Positions 1-7,027 are shown, counted from the first letter of the stretch. The stretch is DNA of 9,302 nucleotides from Bacteroidaceae bacterium (GCA_017618515.1 JAFZUB010000027.1:1-9302); one strand, 5' to 3'. Notes: generated from the sequence alone by a model not told the origin. Numbers and translations are program-made.

Positions 1-1
1 C

Positions 2-529
2 CTTTTTGCCGATGTGGGCGGTGGCAGCACCGAACTGAGCCTCGTCCATCAAGGGCAGTTGCTTTACAGCCATTCCTTCCAGGTGGGCTCCATGCGCTAC
101 CGCTGCAACAATCAAAGTCCGGAGCAAGAAGTGGCCCTCGACAATAAGGTGGCAGATATTAAATCTCAAATTTCAAATCTCAAATCTCAAACTAATCACT
201 ACGCCCCCATCAACTATATCGGCGTGGGAGGCTGTGTCAAGTTTATGAGCAAATATCTGTACAAGGAGAAGAAGGGTAAGGAGAAAGATGCAAGGAAGGG
301 CATCATTCTTGTATCAGACATGGAGCGCATATATGCCGACCTCCAGACCAAGACCGTTGACGAGATAGTCAGCAGCTACGGCCTACCCCACGAGCGCGCC
401 GACATCCTTACCCCCGCCAGCTCCATCTTCCTTCGCATAGCCCATGGCATAGGCGCACAGACTATCACCGTTCCCCCCATAGGTGTGAGAAACGGCATAC
501 TGGCAGAGCTTTATAGCAAAACACAATAA
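2..529 (+). CDS. ppx: Ppx/GppA-family phosphatase, C-terminal part (5' end outside window)
   Basis: Exopolyphosphatase / guanosine pentaphosphate phosphatase family, ASKHA fold. Members release phosphate from polyphosphate or pppGpp in the cytoplasm. About 175 codons are visible and the N-terminal half is outside the window. The open frame enters with L-F-A-D-V-G-G-G-S-T-E-L-S; DxGGGSTEL is the family's second phosphate-binding loop. The C-terminal stretch Y-G-L-P-x-E-R-A-D-I-L-T-P-A followed by I-x-V-P-P-I-G-V-R-N-G-I-L also matches the family. A GTG at 14 lies inside the GGGSTEL motif and is not the start. Between the GGGSTEL part and the GVGG loop, an in-frame heptanucleotide array (161-188) encodes K-S-Q-I-S-N-L-K-S-Q. 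The TAA stop overlaps the next ATG (TAATG, 527-531), suggesting translational coupling. Polyphosphate versus pppGpp as substrate cannot be decided from this fragment. Confidence 0.88.
   Translation, partial: LFADVGGGSTELSLVHQGQLLYSHSFQVGSMRYRCNNQSPEQEVALDNKVADIKSQISNLKSQTNHYAPINYIGVGGCVKFMSKYLYKEKKGKEKDARKGIILVSDMERIYADLQTKTVDEIVSSYGLPHERADILTPASSIFLRIAHGIGAQTITVPPIGVRNGILAELYSKTQ
161..188 (+). repeat. Four-unit heptanucleotide array inside the phosphatase gene
   Basis: Four tandem 7-nt units: AAATCTC, AAATTTC, AAATCTC, AAATCTC. They are read in frame as K-S-Q-I-S-N-L-K-S-Q; three units make 21 nt, or 7 residues, so the peptide has a seven-residue period. A nearly identical four-unit array lies at 8861-8888, and single copies of the unit sit at 3770-3778 and 5068-5076. 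The array falls in a variable region of the protein between two conserved motifs. Confidence 0.85.
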
Positions 530-888
530 TGAGAGAACAGAAAAGCAGAATTGTCAAAGCATGGGTGCTGTTGTTGATATTTGTTACGACGATGGCACTC
601 TCAGTGGCGCATCGTCACGACGTTGCTCCCAGTCCTGCCATTGATTGCCCAGAGTGTGCTCATCATGTACACCACTCTCACCTATCGGCTGACAATGCAT
701 GTCTGCACGAATGTTTGCTCTGCAAATTTATTACTCTCAACTATATCGCTGCCACTGTTGTGGCACTCACCTTGCCCACTCTAAGTGTCGCCGCAATAAC
801 GCGTCGGCAGCCGCAGTCTCTATGCAGTAGGATGGGCGGTGGTCAATGCACACGAGCCCCACCTTGCTTTGGAAATAGTATGAGTTAA
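529..888 (+). CDS. Small secreted Cys/His-rich protein, possible metal-binding partner of the TonB receptor
   Basis: 119 residues, not assigned to a named family with certainty. The N-terminus has basic residues, then a hydrophobic run at about residues 11-27 (W-V-L-L-L-I-F-V-T-T-M-A-L), consistent with a signal peptide or membrane anchor. Next comes a dense metal-ligand region at about 28-65: H-R-H, C-P-E-C (40-43), H-H-V-H-H-S-H (45-51) and C-x3-C-x2-C (58-65). In total there are 8 Cys and 8 His. A second hydrophobic stretch covers about 68-90. The C-terminus has R-A-P-P (109-112); from memory, small DUF2946-like proteins near copper or TonB genes share such a CxxC and RxPP arrangement. It starts inside the stop codon of the preceding gene and lies 40 bp before the receptor gene, so the two are probably co-transcribed. 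Export and metal binding are inferred; the specific metal is unknown. Confidence 0.72.
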   Translation: MREQKSRIVKAWVLLLIFVTTMALSVAHRHDVAPSPAIDCPECAHHVHHSHLSADNACLHECLLCKFITLNYIAATVVALTLPTLSVAAITRRQPQSLCSRMGGGQCTRAPPCFGNSMS

Positions 889-928
889 GAAACCAATATT
901 CCCAACATTTTCCAAAGCAAAAACACTA

Positions 929-2986
929 ATGAACAAAACATACATAAGTCTGTTGATGCTATGTCTCAGCATAGTCTCAACAGCACAGAATACGCCCGAC
1001 TCAACTGACGTATTCTTCGGGCACATGAAACTGAATGAGGTAACAGTAACTGGCGTTACGGGAAAAACAAAGATGAAAAACTCTACATTCCCCGTAGCGG
1101 TAATGTCAAGTCAAGAACTGCGCTCCACCGCCTCCACCAACATTATCGACGCTATCAGCCACCAGCCTGGCATGGCGCAAATCACCACTGGCAGCGGCAT
1201 CTCCAAACCCGTCATACGCGGACTGGGTTACAATCGTATCATCACCCTTATCGACGGCGTCCGTCAGGAAGGCCAGCAATGGGGTGACGAGCACGGTATC
1301 GAAGTGGACGGTCAGAGCATAGGCTCCGTGGAAGTGCTCAAAGGGCCCGCCTCACTCATATACGGCTCTGATGCCATGGCCGGTGTAGTGATACTCAACG
1401 GGAGTCCCACCCTAGCCGAAGGCACCCACAGGAGCACTCTTTCCACTGAATACCAAACTAACAGCGGCCTCTTCGGCTACTCCATTAATGCGGCAGGCAA
1501 TGACAAGGGGCTAGTGTGGGATGCGCGTCTTTCTGGCAAACTGTCCCACGCCTACAAAAACAAGTACGATGGCTATGTGCCTGGTTCGCAGTTCCGTGAA
1601 AATGCCGCCCGTGCTATGATTGGTCTCAACCGCAGATGGGGACACAGTCACCTTATCCTCAGTCTCTTCCATCAGACACCAAGCATAATTGAGGGCGAAC
1701 GCGACCAGACCAGCGGCGAACTTGAACGAGCAGACTCTCAGCACAACAAGAGCTATGGCAAGGCGCTACCATTCCAACACATAAAGCATTACAAGGTCAT
1801 AAGCGACAACTCCCTCAACCTTAAAAACGGCACGCTAAAAGCCATTGTTGGCTATCAGCAAAATCGCCGCCAAGAGTATGAAGAGAGTGCCTCCGACTAT
1901 GAACTCTACTTCCGCCTCCACACACTGACCTACGACGTGCGCTATCTTTCAGAGGAATTCAACGGCTGGCGCATGACTGGCGGTATAGGCGGCATGTGGC
2001 AGCAGTCGCAGAATCTAGGCGAAGAATCGCTCATACCAGCTTATAACCTGTTAGACATCGGCACTTATGCCACGGCCAGCAAGAGTCTGCAGCACTGGAC
2101 CCTCAACGGCGGACTGCGCTACGACCACCGCCATCAGTCTTTCAGCAACCGCAACTTCAACGGCCTAACAGGCAGCATAGGGGCTGTCTGGAATGCCGGC
2201 AAGCAGGTAAACGTGCGACTCAATATAGCCCGCGGCTTCCGTGCACCCAACATGAGTGAACTCGGCAGCGACGGAATTCACGAAGGCACTCTTCGCTACG
2301 AGATTGGCAACCCACACCTCAAAGCCGAATACAGCTGGCAGGCCGATGCAGGCCTCGACTTCTCGTCTAAATATGTATCCGCACAGGTAGCCGTATTTGC
2401 CAATCGTATTGAAAACTACATCTTCGCCAAACGCATAGACCAGATTGTAGAACCCGGTTACAGCACTTACAACTATACACAAGGCGATGCACTGCTGCAT
2501 GGACTGGAAGCAGGTATGGACTTCCACCCCATACACAAGATACACTTCGCAAACACATTCTCCTATGTATATGCACGACAACTACACCAGCCCCAGGAAG
2601 CCAAGTACCTCCCACTGACGCCCGCACCTCACTGGAATACAGAGCTAAAATATGAAATCAACGAGCAAGGGCAACTGCTGAGCAACAGCTACCTAGCCGT
2701 AGGCCTAGACTGCTATGCGCGACAGACCCACTGCTACAAAGTCGAAAACACCGAAACCGTCACACCGGGCTATGCCCTCGTCAGCCTGAGCGCAGGAACA
2801 AGCCTAATGGGCAAAAAGAAAAAGATTGCCGACCTTTATATCATTGCCGACAATCTCTTTGACAAGGCGTACCAGAATCATCTGAGCCGCCTCAAATATA
2901 CTGATATAAATAACGCCACAGGCCGGATGGGAGTCTATAATATGGGCTTCAACATCAGCCTAAAGGCCGTAATTCACATCCTCTGA
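929..2986 (+). CDS. TonB-dependent outer-membrane receptor, possibly for a metal
   Basis: 685 residues. It takes up a scarce ligand across the outer membrane using energy from TonB-ExbBD. A signal peptide covers about residues 1-19 (basic start, L-L-M-L-C-L-S-I-V-S-T-A-Q). A TonB-box-like L-N-E-V-T-V-T-G is at 35-42. The plug domain spans about 52-157, with I-R-G-L-G-Y-N-R-I near 96-104, L-I-D-G-V-R near 107-112 and V-E-V-L-K-G-P-A-S-L-I-Y-G-S-D-A-M near 134-150. The remaining roughly 520 residues have the alternating aromatic pattern of a 22-strand barrel. There is no N-terminal carboxypeptidase-like domain and no SusD partner nearby, which argues against glycan uptake. The plug motif W-G-D-E-H-G-I-E-V-D and the barrel segment F-Q-H-I-K-H-Y-K-V-I-S-D-N resemble, from memory, ZnuD-like zinc/copper receptors. 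The Cys/His-rich gene upstream agrees. The ligand stays inferred. The TGA stop directly abuts the stop of pyrH on the other strand. Confidence 0.93.
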   Translation: MNKTYISLLMLCLSIVSTAQNTPDSTDVFFGHMKLNEVTVTGVTGKTKMKNSTFPVAVMSSQELRSTASTNIIDAISHQPGMAQITTGSGISKPVIRGLGYNRIITLIDGVRQEGQQWGDEHGIEVDGQSIGSVEVLKGPASLIYGSDAMAGVVILNGSPTLAEGTHRSTLSTEYQTNSGLFGYSINAAGNDKGLVWDARLSGKLSHAYKNKYDGYVPGSQFRENAARAMIGLNRRWGHSHLILSLFHQTPSIIEGERDQTSGELERADSQHNKSYGKALPFQHIKHYKVISDNSLNLKNGTLKAIVGYQQNRRQEYEESASDYELYFRLHTLTYDVRYLSEEFNGWRMTGGIGGMWQQSQNLGEESLIPAYNLLDIGTYATASKSLQHWTLNGGLRYDHRHQSFSNRNFNGLTGSIGAVWNAGKQVNVRLNIARGFRAPNMSELGSDGIHEGTLRYEIGNPHLKAEYSWQADAGLDFSSKYVSAQVAVFANRIENYIFAKRIDQIVEPGYSTYNYTQGDALLHGLEAGMDFHPIHKIHFANTFSYVYARQLHQPQEAKYLPLTPAPHWNTELKYEINEQGQLLSNSYLAVGLDCYARQTHCYKVENTETVTPGYALVSLSAGTSLMGKKKKIADLYIIADNLFDKAYQNHLSRLKYTDINNATGRMGVYNMGFNISLKAVIHIL

Positions 2987-3694
2987 TCAATTATGAACTA
3001 AGGTACCGATGGGCTCACCGTCAAGCACCTTGAGCAGGTTGCCGTACACGTCCATATTAAACACGTAGATGGGCAAGCCGTTCTCCTTGCACATCGTGGT
3101 GGCGGTGAGGTCCATCACCTTCAGGCCGCGATTGTATATCTCGTCGTAAGTAATCTCGCTAAACTTAGTGGCCGTAGGATCTTTCTCGGGGTCTGCGGTA
3201 TATACACCATCCACACGGGTACCCTGGAGCATTACGTCAGCCTCAATCTCAATGCCGCGCAATGAAGAGCCCGTATCGGTGGTGAAATACGGATTGCCGG
3301 TGCCGCCGCTCATGATCACAACCTCGCCTCTTTCCAGTGCCTCGATGGCGTTCCACTTGTTGTAGAACTCGCCGACTGGCTCCATGCGGATGGCTGTCAT
3401 CACCCTGCTCTTCACTCCCTTGGCACCCAGTGCACTACTGAGCGCAAGACTGTTGATAACGGTTGCACACATGCCCATCTGGTCGCCCTTCACGCGGTCA
3501 AAGCCTTTACCGGCTCCGCTGAGTCCGCGGAAGATATTGCCTCCACCTATCACGATGCCAACTTGCACGCCCTTCTCGCAGGCCTGCTTTATCTGCTCGG
3601 CATAGTCATTGAGACGATCCACGTCAATGCCATAGCCCTGATTACCCTGCAGGCTCTCGCCGCTGAGCTTGAGGAGAATACGCTTGAACTTCAT
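2987..3694 (-). CDS. pyrH: UMP kinase
   Basis: Bacterial UMP kinase (amino-acid kinase fold) phosphorylates UMP to UDP with ATP in pyrimidine nucleotide synthesis, as a cytoplasmic hexamer regulated in many bacteria by GTP and UTP. At 235 residues it has the usual length. Visible motifs are K-L-S-G-E-S-L (9-15), I-G-G-G-N-I-F-R-G (49-57), the UMP-binding region around G-D-Q-M-G-M (70-75), T-G-N-P-Y-F-T-T-D-T (132-141) and D-G-V-Y-T-A-D-P (162-169). The ATG at 3694 is chosen because the first motif follows at the normal distance. No Shine-Dalgarno sequence is seen and the leader is A/T-rich, as usual in Bacteroidetes. It has its own promoter (3727-3757) although the MATE gene lies just upstream on the same strand. 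No frr (ribosome recycling factor), a common pyrH neighbour elsewhere, follows here. Confidence 0.97.
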   Translation of the reverse strand: MKFKRILLKLSGESLQGNQGYGIDVDRLNDYAEQIKQACEKGVQVGIVIGGGNIFRGLSGAGKGFDRVKGDQMGMCATVINSLALSSALGAKGVKSRVMTAIRMEPVGEFYNKWNAIEALERGEVVIMSGGTGNPYFTTDTGSSLRGIEIEADVMLQGTRVDGVYTADPEKDPTATKFSEITYDEIYNRGLKVMDLTATTMCKENGLPIYVFNMDVYGNLLKVLDGEPIGTLVHN

Positions 3695-3726
3695 AATTCT
3701 TTTATTTGTTTTGTTTGTATTTGGCG

Positions 3727-3757
3727 CAAAGTTACACAGAAAGTCGTTAACAACAAA
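3727..3757 (-). promoter_or_regulatory. Promoter of pyrH, Bacteroidetes type
   Basis: Reading the minus strand, TTTG (3757-3754) is followed after exactly 19 bp by TAACTTTG (3734-3727). This matches the -33 TTTG and -7 TAnnTTTG consensus of the Bacteroidetes primary sigma factor with normal spacing. Transcription would begin near 3720, giving a leader of about 25 nt, A/T-rich, before the ATG at 3694. It lies between the MATE stop codon and pyrH, so pyrH need not depend on read-through. Confidence 0.78.
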
Positions 3758-3769
3758 GTTTTTAGCCTT

Positions 3770-5071
3770 TCAAATTTCTCTGACAATCTTGGGAAACACC
3801 AGGCTCAGCATCACCCCGCGTGCCAACAGATAGAGCAGGAAACTAACCCACAGGCCGTCGTTGCCATACGACGGAAACAGCAACAGATATGCCACGAAAA
3901 AGGCCACCGTGCCCACAAACATGGACAGAAGCAGGTGGCGGGTGGAAGTGACGCCTATGAATACGCCGTCCCACACAAAGGCCATGATGCCGCACACCGG
4001 CACCAGCAGCAACCAATGGAAATAATCATGCGCCGTGTCCAGCACCAGCTGATTGTCAGACAGCAGCCCCAGTATCATATCCTCGCCCACAATATAGCAT
4101 GTGGTGAAGAGGGCCACCAGAATTATACCACACAAAAAGACTCGCTTCACCGTGAGGGCGAAATCATCCACATTACGCGCTCCTTTATACTTGCCGCACA
4201 TAGCCTCCGCGGCATTGGCAAAGCCGTCGAAGAAGAAGGAGAACAGATAGAACAGCTGAAACAATATCGCGTTGGCCGCAAGTATCAGCTCGCCCTGCTT
4301 GCTGCCCACTGCCGTAAACCACGTGGTGACAGCAATCAGGCACACCATTCTCAGCATTATGTCGCGGTTGACATTAAGGAAACGCAGCAACGCCGACCTC
4401 TGCAACACACTCCCCCACTCAATGCGGGTGAGGTATTCCTTGTATTTGAGCCGCAGCGCCACGACAGCCACTATGAGTCCTATATACTGTGCAAGCACGG
4501 TGCCCAGCGCCACGCCGGCAATATCCATACCGCATCCAAACACCAGCAGCAGGCTCAGCGGTATGTTCACCACGTTCTGCACTATCGCCACCACCATTGG
4601 GATACGCGTATTCTGCATGCCGATAAACCACCCGTTGAGTGCGTAAAGCAACTGCACAGCCACCGCGCCCCATATACATATATAGAAATAGGTACGCGCG
4701 TGGACCGCCACCTCCGGCTCTGCATCCATCAGCCCCATGGCGAGATGAAAGATGGGGCGATGCAGCGCAATAAGTACCACACCTATTATCACAGCCAGCA
4801 GACAGGCGCGGTAAAGCGTATTGGTAATCCCCGCCTTGTCGTCTGCGCCGAGGTCCTGTGCCGTGAGGCCGCTGGTGCCCATGCGAAGGAATGTGAACAG
4901 CCAGTAGATAATACTGAAGATCACGCCGCCCACCGCAATCGCACCGATATAGGATGCGCTGCCCATGTGGCCCACAATCGCCGTGTCCACCAATCCCAGT
5001 AGCGGCACAGTGATGTTCGACACTATCGCCGGCAGGGCTATCTTAAATATATCGCGGTCTATCTTTTTCAA
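3770..5071 (-). CDS. MATE family multidrug/toxin exporter, DinF-like
   Basis: 433 residues, inner-membrane antiporter that exports organic cations or other small compounds using a Na+ or H+ gradient. The N-terminus (D-I-F-K-I-A-L-P-A-I-V-S-N-I-T-V-P-L-L-G-L-V-D-T-A-I-V-G-H) is the hallmark of the family's DinF branch. Hydrophobic segments through the whole chain fit 12 membrane helices, and length is normal for DinF-like proteins. No ATG lies near the N-terminus; the chosen start is TTG at 5071, just after an in-frame TGA two codons upstream. It gives a short M-K-K-I-D-R-D leader before the first conserved residues. The gene overlaps the end of birA by 29 bp, so the two are likely co-transcribed and translationally coupled. 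A single copy of the heptanucleotide motif lies at each end (5068-5076 and 3770-3778). The substrate cannot be told from sequence. Confidence 0.93.
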   Translation of the reverse strand: MKKIDRDIFKIALPAIVSNITVPLLGLVDTAIVGHMGSASYIGAIAVGGVIFSIIYWLFTFLRMGTSGLTAQDLGADDKAGITNTLYRACLLAVIIGVVLIALHRPIFHLAMGLMDAEPEVAVHARTYFYICIWGAVAVQLLYALNGWFIGMQNTRIPMVVAIVQNVVNIPLSLLLVFGCGMDIAGVALGTVLAQYIGLIVAVVALRLKYKEYLTRIEWGSVLQRSALLRFLNVNRDIMLRMVCLIAVTTWFTAVGSKQGELILAANAILFQLFYLFSFFFDGFANAAEAMCGKYKGARNVDDFALTVKRVFLCGIILVALFTTCYIVGEDMILGLLSDNQLVLDTAHDYFHWLLLVPVCGIMAFVWDGVFIGVTSTRHLLLSMFVGTVAFFVAYLLLFPSYGNDGLWVSFLLYLLARGVMLSLVFPKIVREI

Positions 5072-5828
5072 ATCTCAATTCCTTAAAATAATACTTCCTC
5101 TCACGCCCCTCCCTGTCGCGCAGCGTCAGGTGACCATCGGCAGCCACGTCCAGCACCTCAGCCTCAAACTCGCCGTCGGCGTCGCAGTAGCGATGCATGC
5201 CCTCTCTCCAAAAGAGATGACTCATATAAGCGCAGCCAATCTCTTCATCTCCGTCATCCCCCAGCCGCTCATACAAAGTCACGAAACGCTCCATCACCTT
5301 ATCCAGCAACTCCTCGCGACTCACTTCGCGACCTACTATCTGGCACATCGACACAGGATTGGGCGCGTCGCTATGAAACTCGCGCTGGTTCACATTGATG
5401 CCCACACCAATTACGCAGCGCTCCACCATCTCGCCTTTCCATGTCGTCTCAATGATGGTGCCGCTCACCTTCTTCTCGCCATAATAGATATCGTTGGGCC
5501 ATTTGATGGTGAAGCCGTCGGCATATTGAGCCAGCGCATCCCTCACCGCCACAGCCATAGCCTGCGACAGCCTGAACTGGCGGCTCACCTCCACGCCCTG
5601 GGGCCACAGCATCACGCTAAACAGCAGATTCTTGCCACGCTCCGACTCCCAGCTATTGCCCTGCTGGCCACGACCAGCCGTCTGATAGTCGGCCTGCAGC
5701 ACAGAGATATACTCTCGGGCTTTCGATCTCTCTAACTCTCTGACTATCTCCTTGCTCGTAGAGTCCGTCTCCGCAACGCGGATAATTTTCACTGTCCTCT
5801 GTTCGCTATTCTCTGATTTCTTTATCAT
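5043..5828 (-). CDS. birA: Biotin--[acetyl-CoA-carboxylase] ligase, class I (no DNA-binding domain)
   Basis: Activates biotin with ATP and attaches it to the biotin-carrier lysine of carboxylases. 261 residues as called. Motifs: T-D-S-T (21-24), G-R-G-Q-Q-G (52-57, biotinyl-AMP loop, GRGRRG in E. coli), K-W-P-N-D (109-113), K-V-S-G-T-I-I-E (120-127) and G-V-G-I-N-V-N (141-147). There is no helix-turn-helix domain, so it should not act as a biotin repressor. The start is uncertain: ATG at 5828 gives an N-terminus rich in K, S, E, N, Q (residues 2-12) unlike the usual family start. A GTG at 5792 would give V-K-I-I-R-V-A-E-T-D-S-T, which fits the family better and leaves a normal leader after the candidate -7 box. 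The C-terminus extends past F-K-E-L and overlaps the MATE gene. tadA is divergent. Confidence 0.95.
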   Translation of the reverse strand: MIKKSENSEQRTVKIIRVAETDSTSKEIVRELERSKAREYISVLQADYQTAGRGQQGNSWESERGKNLLFSVMLWPQGVEVSRQFRLSQAMAVAVRDALAQYADGFTIKWPNDIYYGEKKVSGTIIETTWKGEMVERCVIGVGINVNQREFHSDAPNPVSMCQIVGREVSREELLDKVMERFVTLYERLGDDGDEEIGCAYMSHLFWREGMHRYCDADGEFEAEVLDVAADGHLTLRDREGRERKYYFKELRFEKDRPRYI

Positions 5829-5836
5829 ATCTCACG

Positions 5837-5863
5837 CAAAATTACTACTTTTGCCCAAAATTA
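5837..5863. promoter_or_regulatory. Divergent birA/tadA promoter region with back-to-back -7 boxes
   Basis: TACTTTTG (5846-5853, plus) fits the Bacteroidetes -7 box for tadA. A poor -33 match TTTA lies 21 bp upstream (5821-5824), and the leader would be about 10 nt. On the minus strand, TAATTTTG (5844-5837) could serve birA; a second identical copy lies at 5863-5856. The nine bases CAAAATTAC are thus directly repeated with a 19-bp offset, and the two facing -7 boxes form the near-palindrome CAAAATTACTACTTTTG. No convincing TTTG at -33 was found for the birA direction. Confidence 0.5.
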
Positions 5864-5868
5864 CAGCT

Positions 5869-6303
5869 ATGTTTGATGACAATTATTTCATGCAGCGTGC
5901 TCTCCAGGAGGCACAACGCGCCTTGGAGGAAGACGAAGTGCCCATTGGCGCCGTCATAGTGAGCGACAACCAGATCATCGCACGAGCCCACAATATGACT
6001 GAGCGACTCCACGATGTCACCGCCCACGCAGAGATGCAGGCCATCACCGCGGCTGCCGACGCCCTCGGCGGCAAGTACCTCACCGACTGCACTATCTATG
6101 TCACCCTTGAGCCATGCACCATGTGCGCTGGTGCCATCGGATGGGCACAGATGGGTCGCCTCGTCTATGGAGCACCCGACACCAAGCGAGGCTACATGCT
6201 CACCGCGCCACAGGCCCTTCACCCCAAGACAAAGGTCACATCTGGCGTCCTCGCCAACGAATGTGCACAGATAGTAAAAGACTTCTTCCAGAAGCAGAGA
6301 TAA
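5869..6303 (+). CDS. tadA: tRNA-specific adenosine deaminase
   Basis: Deaminates adenosine 34 to inosine in the anticodon wobble position of tRNA-Arg(ACG), which allows reading of CGU, CGC and CGA codons. 144 residues, usual for the family. Zinc ligands and catalytic base are all present: H53-A-E55 (Glu55 the proton shuttle) and P82-C-T-M-C86. G-A-V-I-V near 27-31 and the substrate-contacting Asn42 region (A-H-N) also match. The frame is open upstream to 5752, but ATG at 5869 is chosen because M-F-D-D-N-Y-F-M-Q-R-A-L-x-E-A is the typical N-terminus; the upstream frame covers birA antisense. It is followed by a strong hairpin at 6329-6360 and converges on rpsP. A CMP/dCMP or guanine deaminase is a less likely alternative given the T-A-H-A-E and P-C-T-M-C context. 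Confidence 0.95.
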   Translation: MFDDNYFMQRALQEAQRALEEDEVPIGAVIVSDNQIIARAHNMTERLHDVTAHAEMQAITAAADALGGKYLTDCTIYVTLEPCTMCAGAIGWAQMGRLVYGAPDTKRGYMLTAPQALHPKTKVTSGVLANECAQIVKDFFQKQR

Positions 6304-6328
6304 CCCCTCACTCTCTTGCAACAAACAA

Positions 6329-6360
6329 GAAGCGGACAATCCTTGTGAGTTGTCCGCTTC
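6329..6360. terminator. Bidirectional terminator between tadA and rpsP
   Basis: A perfect 11-bp inverted repeat: GAAGCGGACAA (6329-6339), a 10-nt loop, TTGTCCGCTTC (6350-6360). It lies 25 bp after the tadA stop and 27 bp after the rpsP stop, between two converging genes. Reading from rpsP, the stem is followed by a T-rich TCTTGTTTGTTG stretch; in the tadA direction only a short CTTAAT follows. It should work best for rpsP. Confidence 0.85.
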
Positions 6361-6387
6361 CTTAATGCGTCAATTTGATGAAGCGCG

Positions 6388-6957
6388 TTATGCCTCGGCG
6401 GGAGCCTCAGGAGCCTCGATGGGGGCATCCTGAGCGGCTGCTGCGGCCTCTACCTCTGCCTGAGCGGCAGCTGCGGCCTCAGCCTTGGCAGCCTCGATAG
6501 CAGCCTTCTTCTCGGCCACCTTCTGGGCAATAGCCTCATTTACTTTCTTCTCTGCATCCAGACGAGCCTTGGCGTCTGCCTTCTTGGCAGCCTTGTCGTC
6601 AGCCGATACCTTGTTCAGCTTGGCGGTCTTCTCCTGCTTCCAAGCGTCAAACTTGCTCTGTGCTGCAGCCTCGTCAAAAGCGCCCTTCTTGACGCCACCG
6701 CGGAGATGCTTCATAAGATAGACACCCTCGCGCGACAGGATGTTGCGTACCGTATCGGTGGGCTGAGCGCCTACCTCCACCCAATACAGGGCACGGTCGA
6801 ACTTCAAATCTACTGTGGCAGGATTGGTGTTGGGATTGTAAGTGCCAATCTTCTCAGTAAACCTACCATCACGTGGTGCGTTAGCGTCGGCGATTACGAT
6901 GCTGTAGAAAGCATAGCCCTTGCGGCCACGACGCTGTAATCTGATTTTTGTTGCCAT
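6388..6957 (-). CDS. rpsP: 30S ribosomal protein S16 with long Ala-rich C-terminal tail
   Basis: Small-subunit protein that binds 16S rRNA and helps early 30S assembly. The first roughly 80 residues are the S16 core: [24 protein letters not shown] (1-24), [16 protein letters not shown] (27-42) and [14 protein letters not shown] (65-78). The full length of 189 is more than twice the E. coli protein. Residues from about 105 on are nearly all Ala, Lys, Glu and Asp, predicting a long helix, and the end is rich in Ala, Glu and Pro. Long S16 tails are, from memory, usual in Bacteroidetes. The gene stands alone, without the rimM-trmD-rplS partners it has in many bacteria. ATG at 6957 follows a leader of about 50 nt from the -7 box at 7018. 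Confidence 0.96.
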   Translation of the reverse strand: MATKIRLQRRGRKGYAFYSIVIADANAPRDGRFTEKIGTYNPNTNPATVDLKFDRALYWVEVGAQPTDTVRNILSREGVYLMKHLRGGVKKGAFDEAAAQSKFDAWKQEKTAKLNKVSADDKAAKKADAKARLDAEKKVNEAIAQKVAEKKAAIEAAKAEAAAAAQAEVEAAAAAQDAPIEAPEAPAEA

Positions 6958-7010
6958 AAAAATTTAAGTTTTAATAGGTTTGAAATGCAACCATCTCGTG
7001 ATTGCGGGCG

Positions 7011-7018
7011 CAAAGGTA
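7011..7018 (-). promoter_or_regulatory. -7 box of the rpsP promoter
   Basis: TACCTTTG on the minus strand (7018-7011) matches TAnnTTTG. The place of the -33 box, 19 bp upstream (7038-7041), reads TTTT and lies inside the GTGAAAA heptanucleotide array. So the repeat appears to supply the upstream part of this promoter. Leader about 50 nt and A/T-rich near the start codon. Confidence 0.65.
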
Positions 7019-7027
7019 GTAAAAAAA

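Noticed and set aside
14..16. GTG as start of the phosphatase
   Set aside because: It is the Val of the DVGGGSTEL motif, which extends upstream to the window edge; the gene is cut by the window, not started there.
161..188. Heptanucleotide arrays as a CRISPR array or origin iterons
   Set aside because: The units are tandem without spacers, only 28 bp per site, and there are no cas, replication initiator or plasmid genes nearby.
2892..2899. A TAnnTTTG match (TATATTTG) on the minus strand inside the receptor gene
   Set aside because: No minus-strand gene starts nearby downstream of it and there is no -33 partner at a normal distance, so it is most likely a chance match.
3563..5002. A 479-codon open frame on the plus strand opposite the MATE and pyrH genes
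   Set aside because: It is the antisense of two clear genes, and its translation is rich in His, Gln and Arg with no domain pattern, as expected from the opposite strand of a membrane-protein gene. No promoter or plausible start context was seen.
5752..5868. A 39-codon N-terminal extension of tadA
   Set aside because: It covers birA coding sequence on the other strand and the promoter region. The family's N-terminus begins at ATG 5869.
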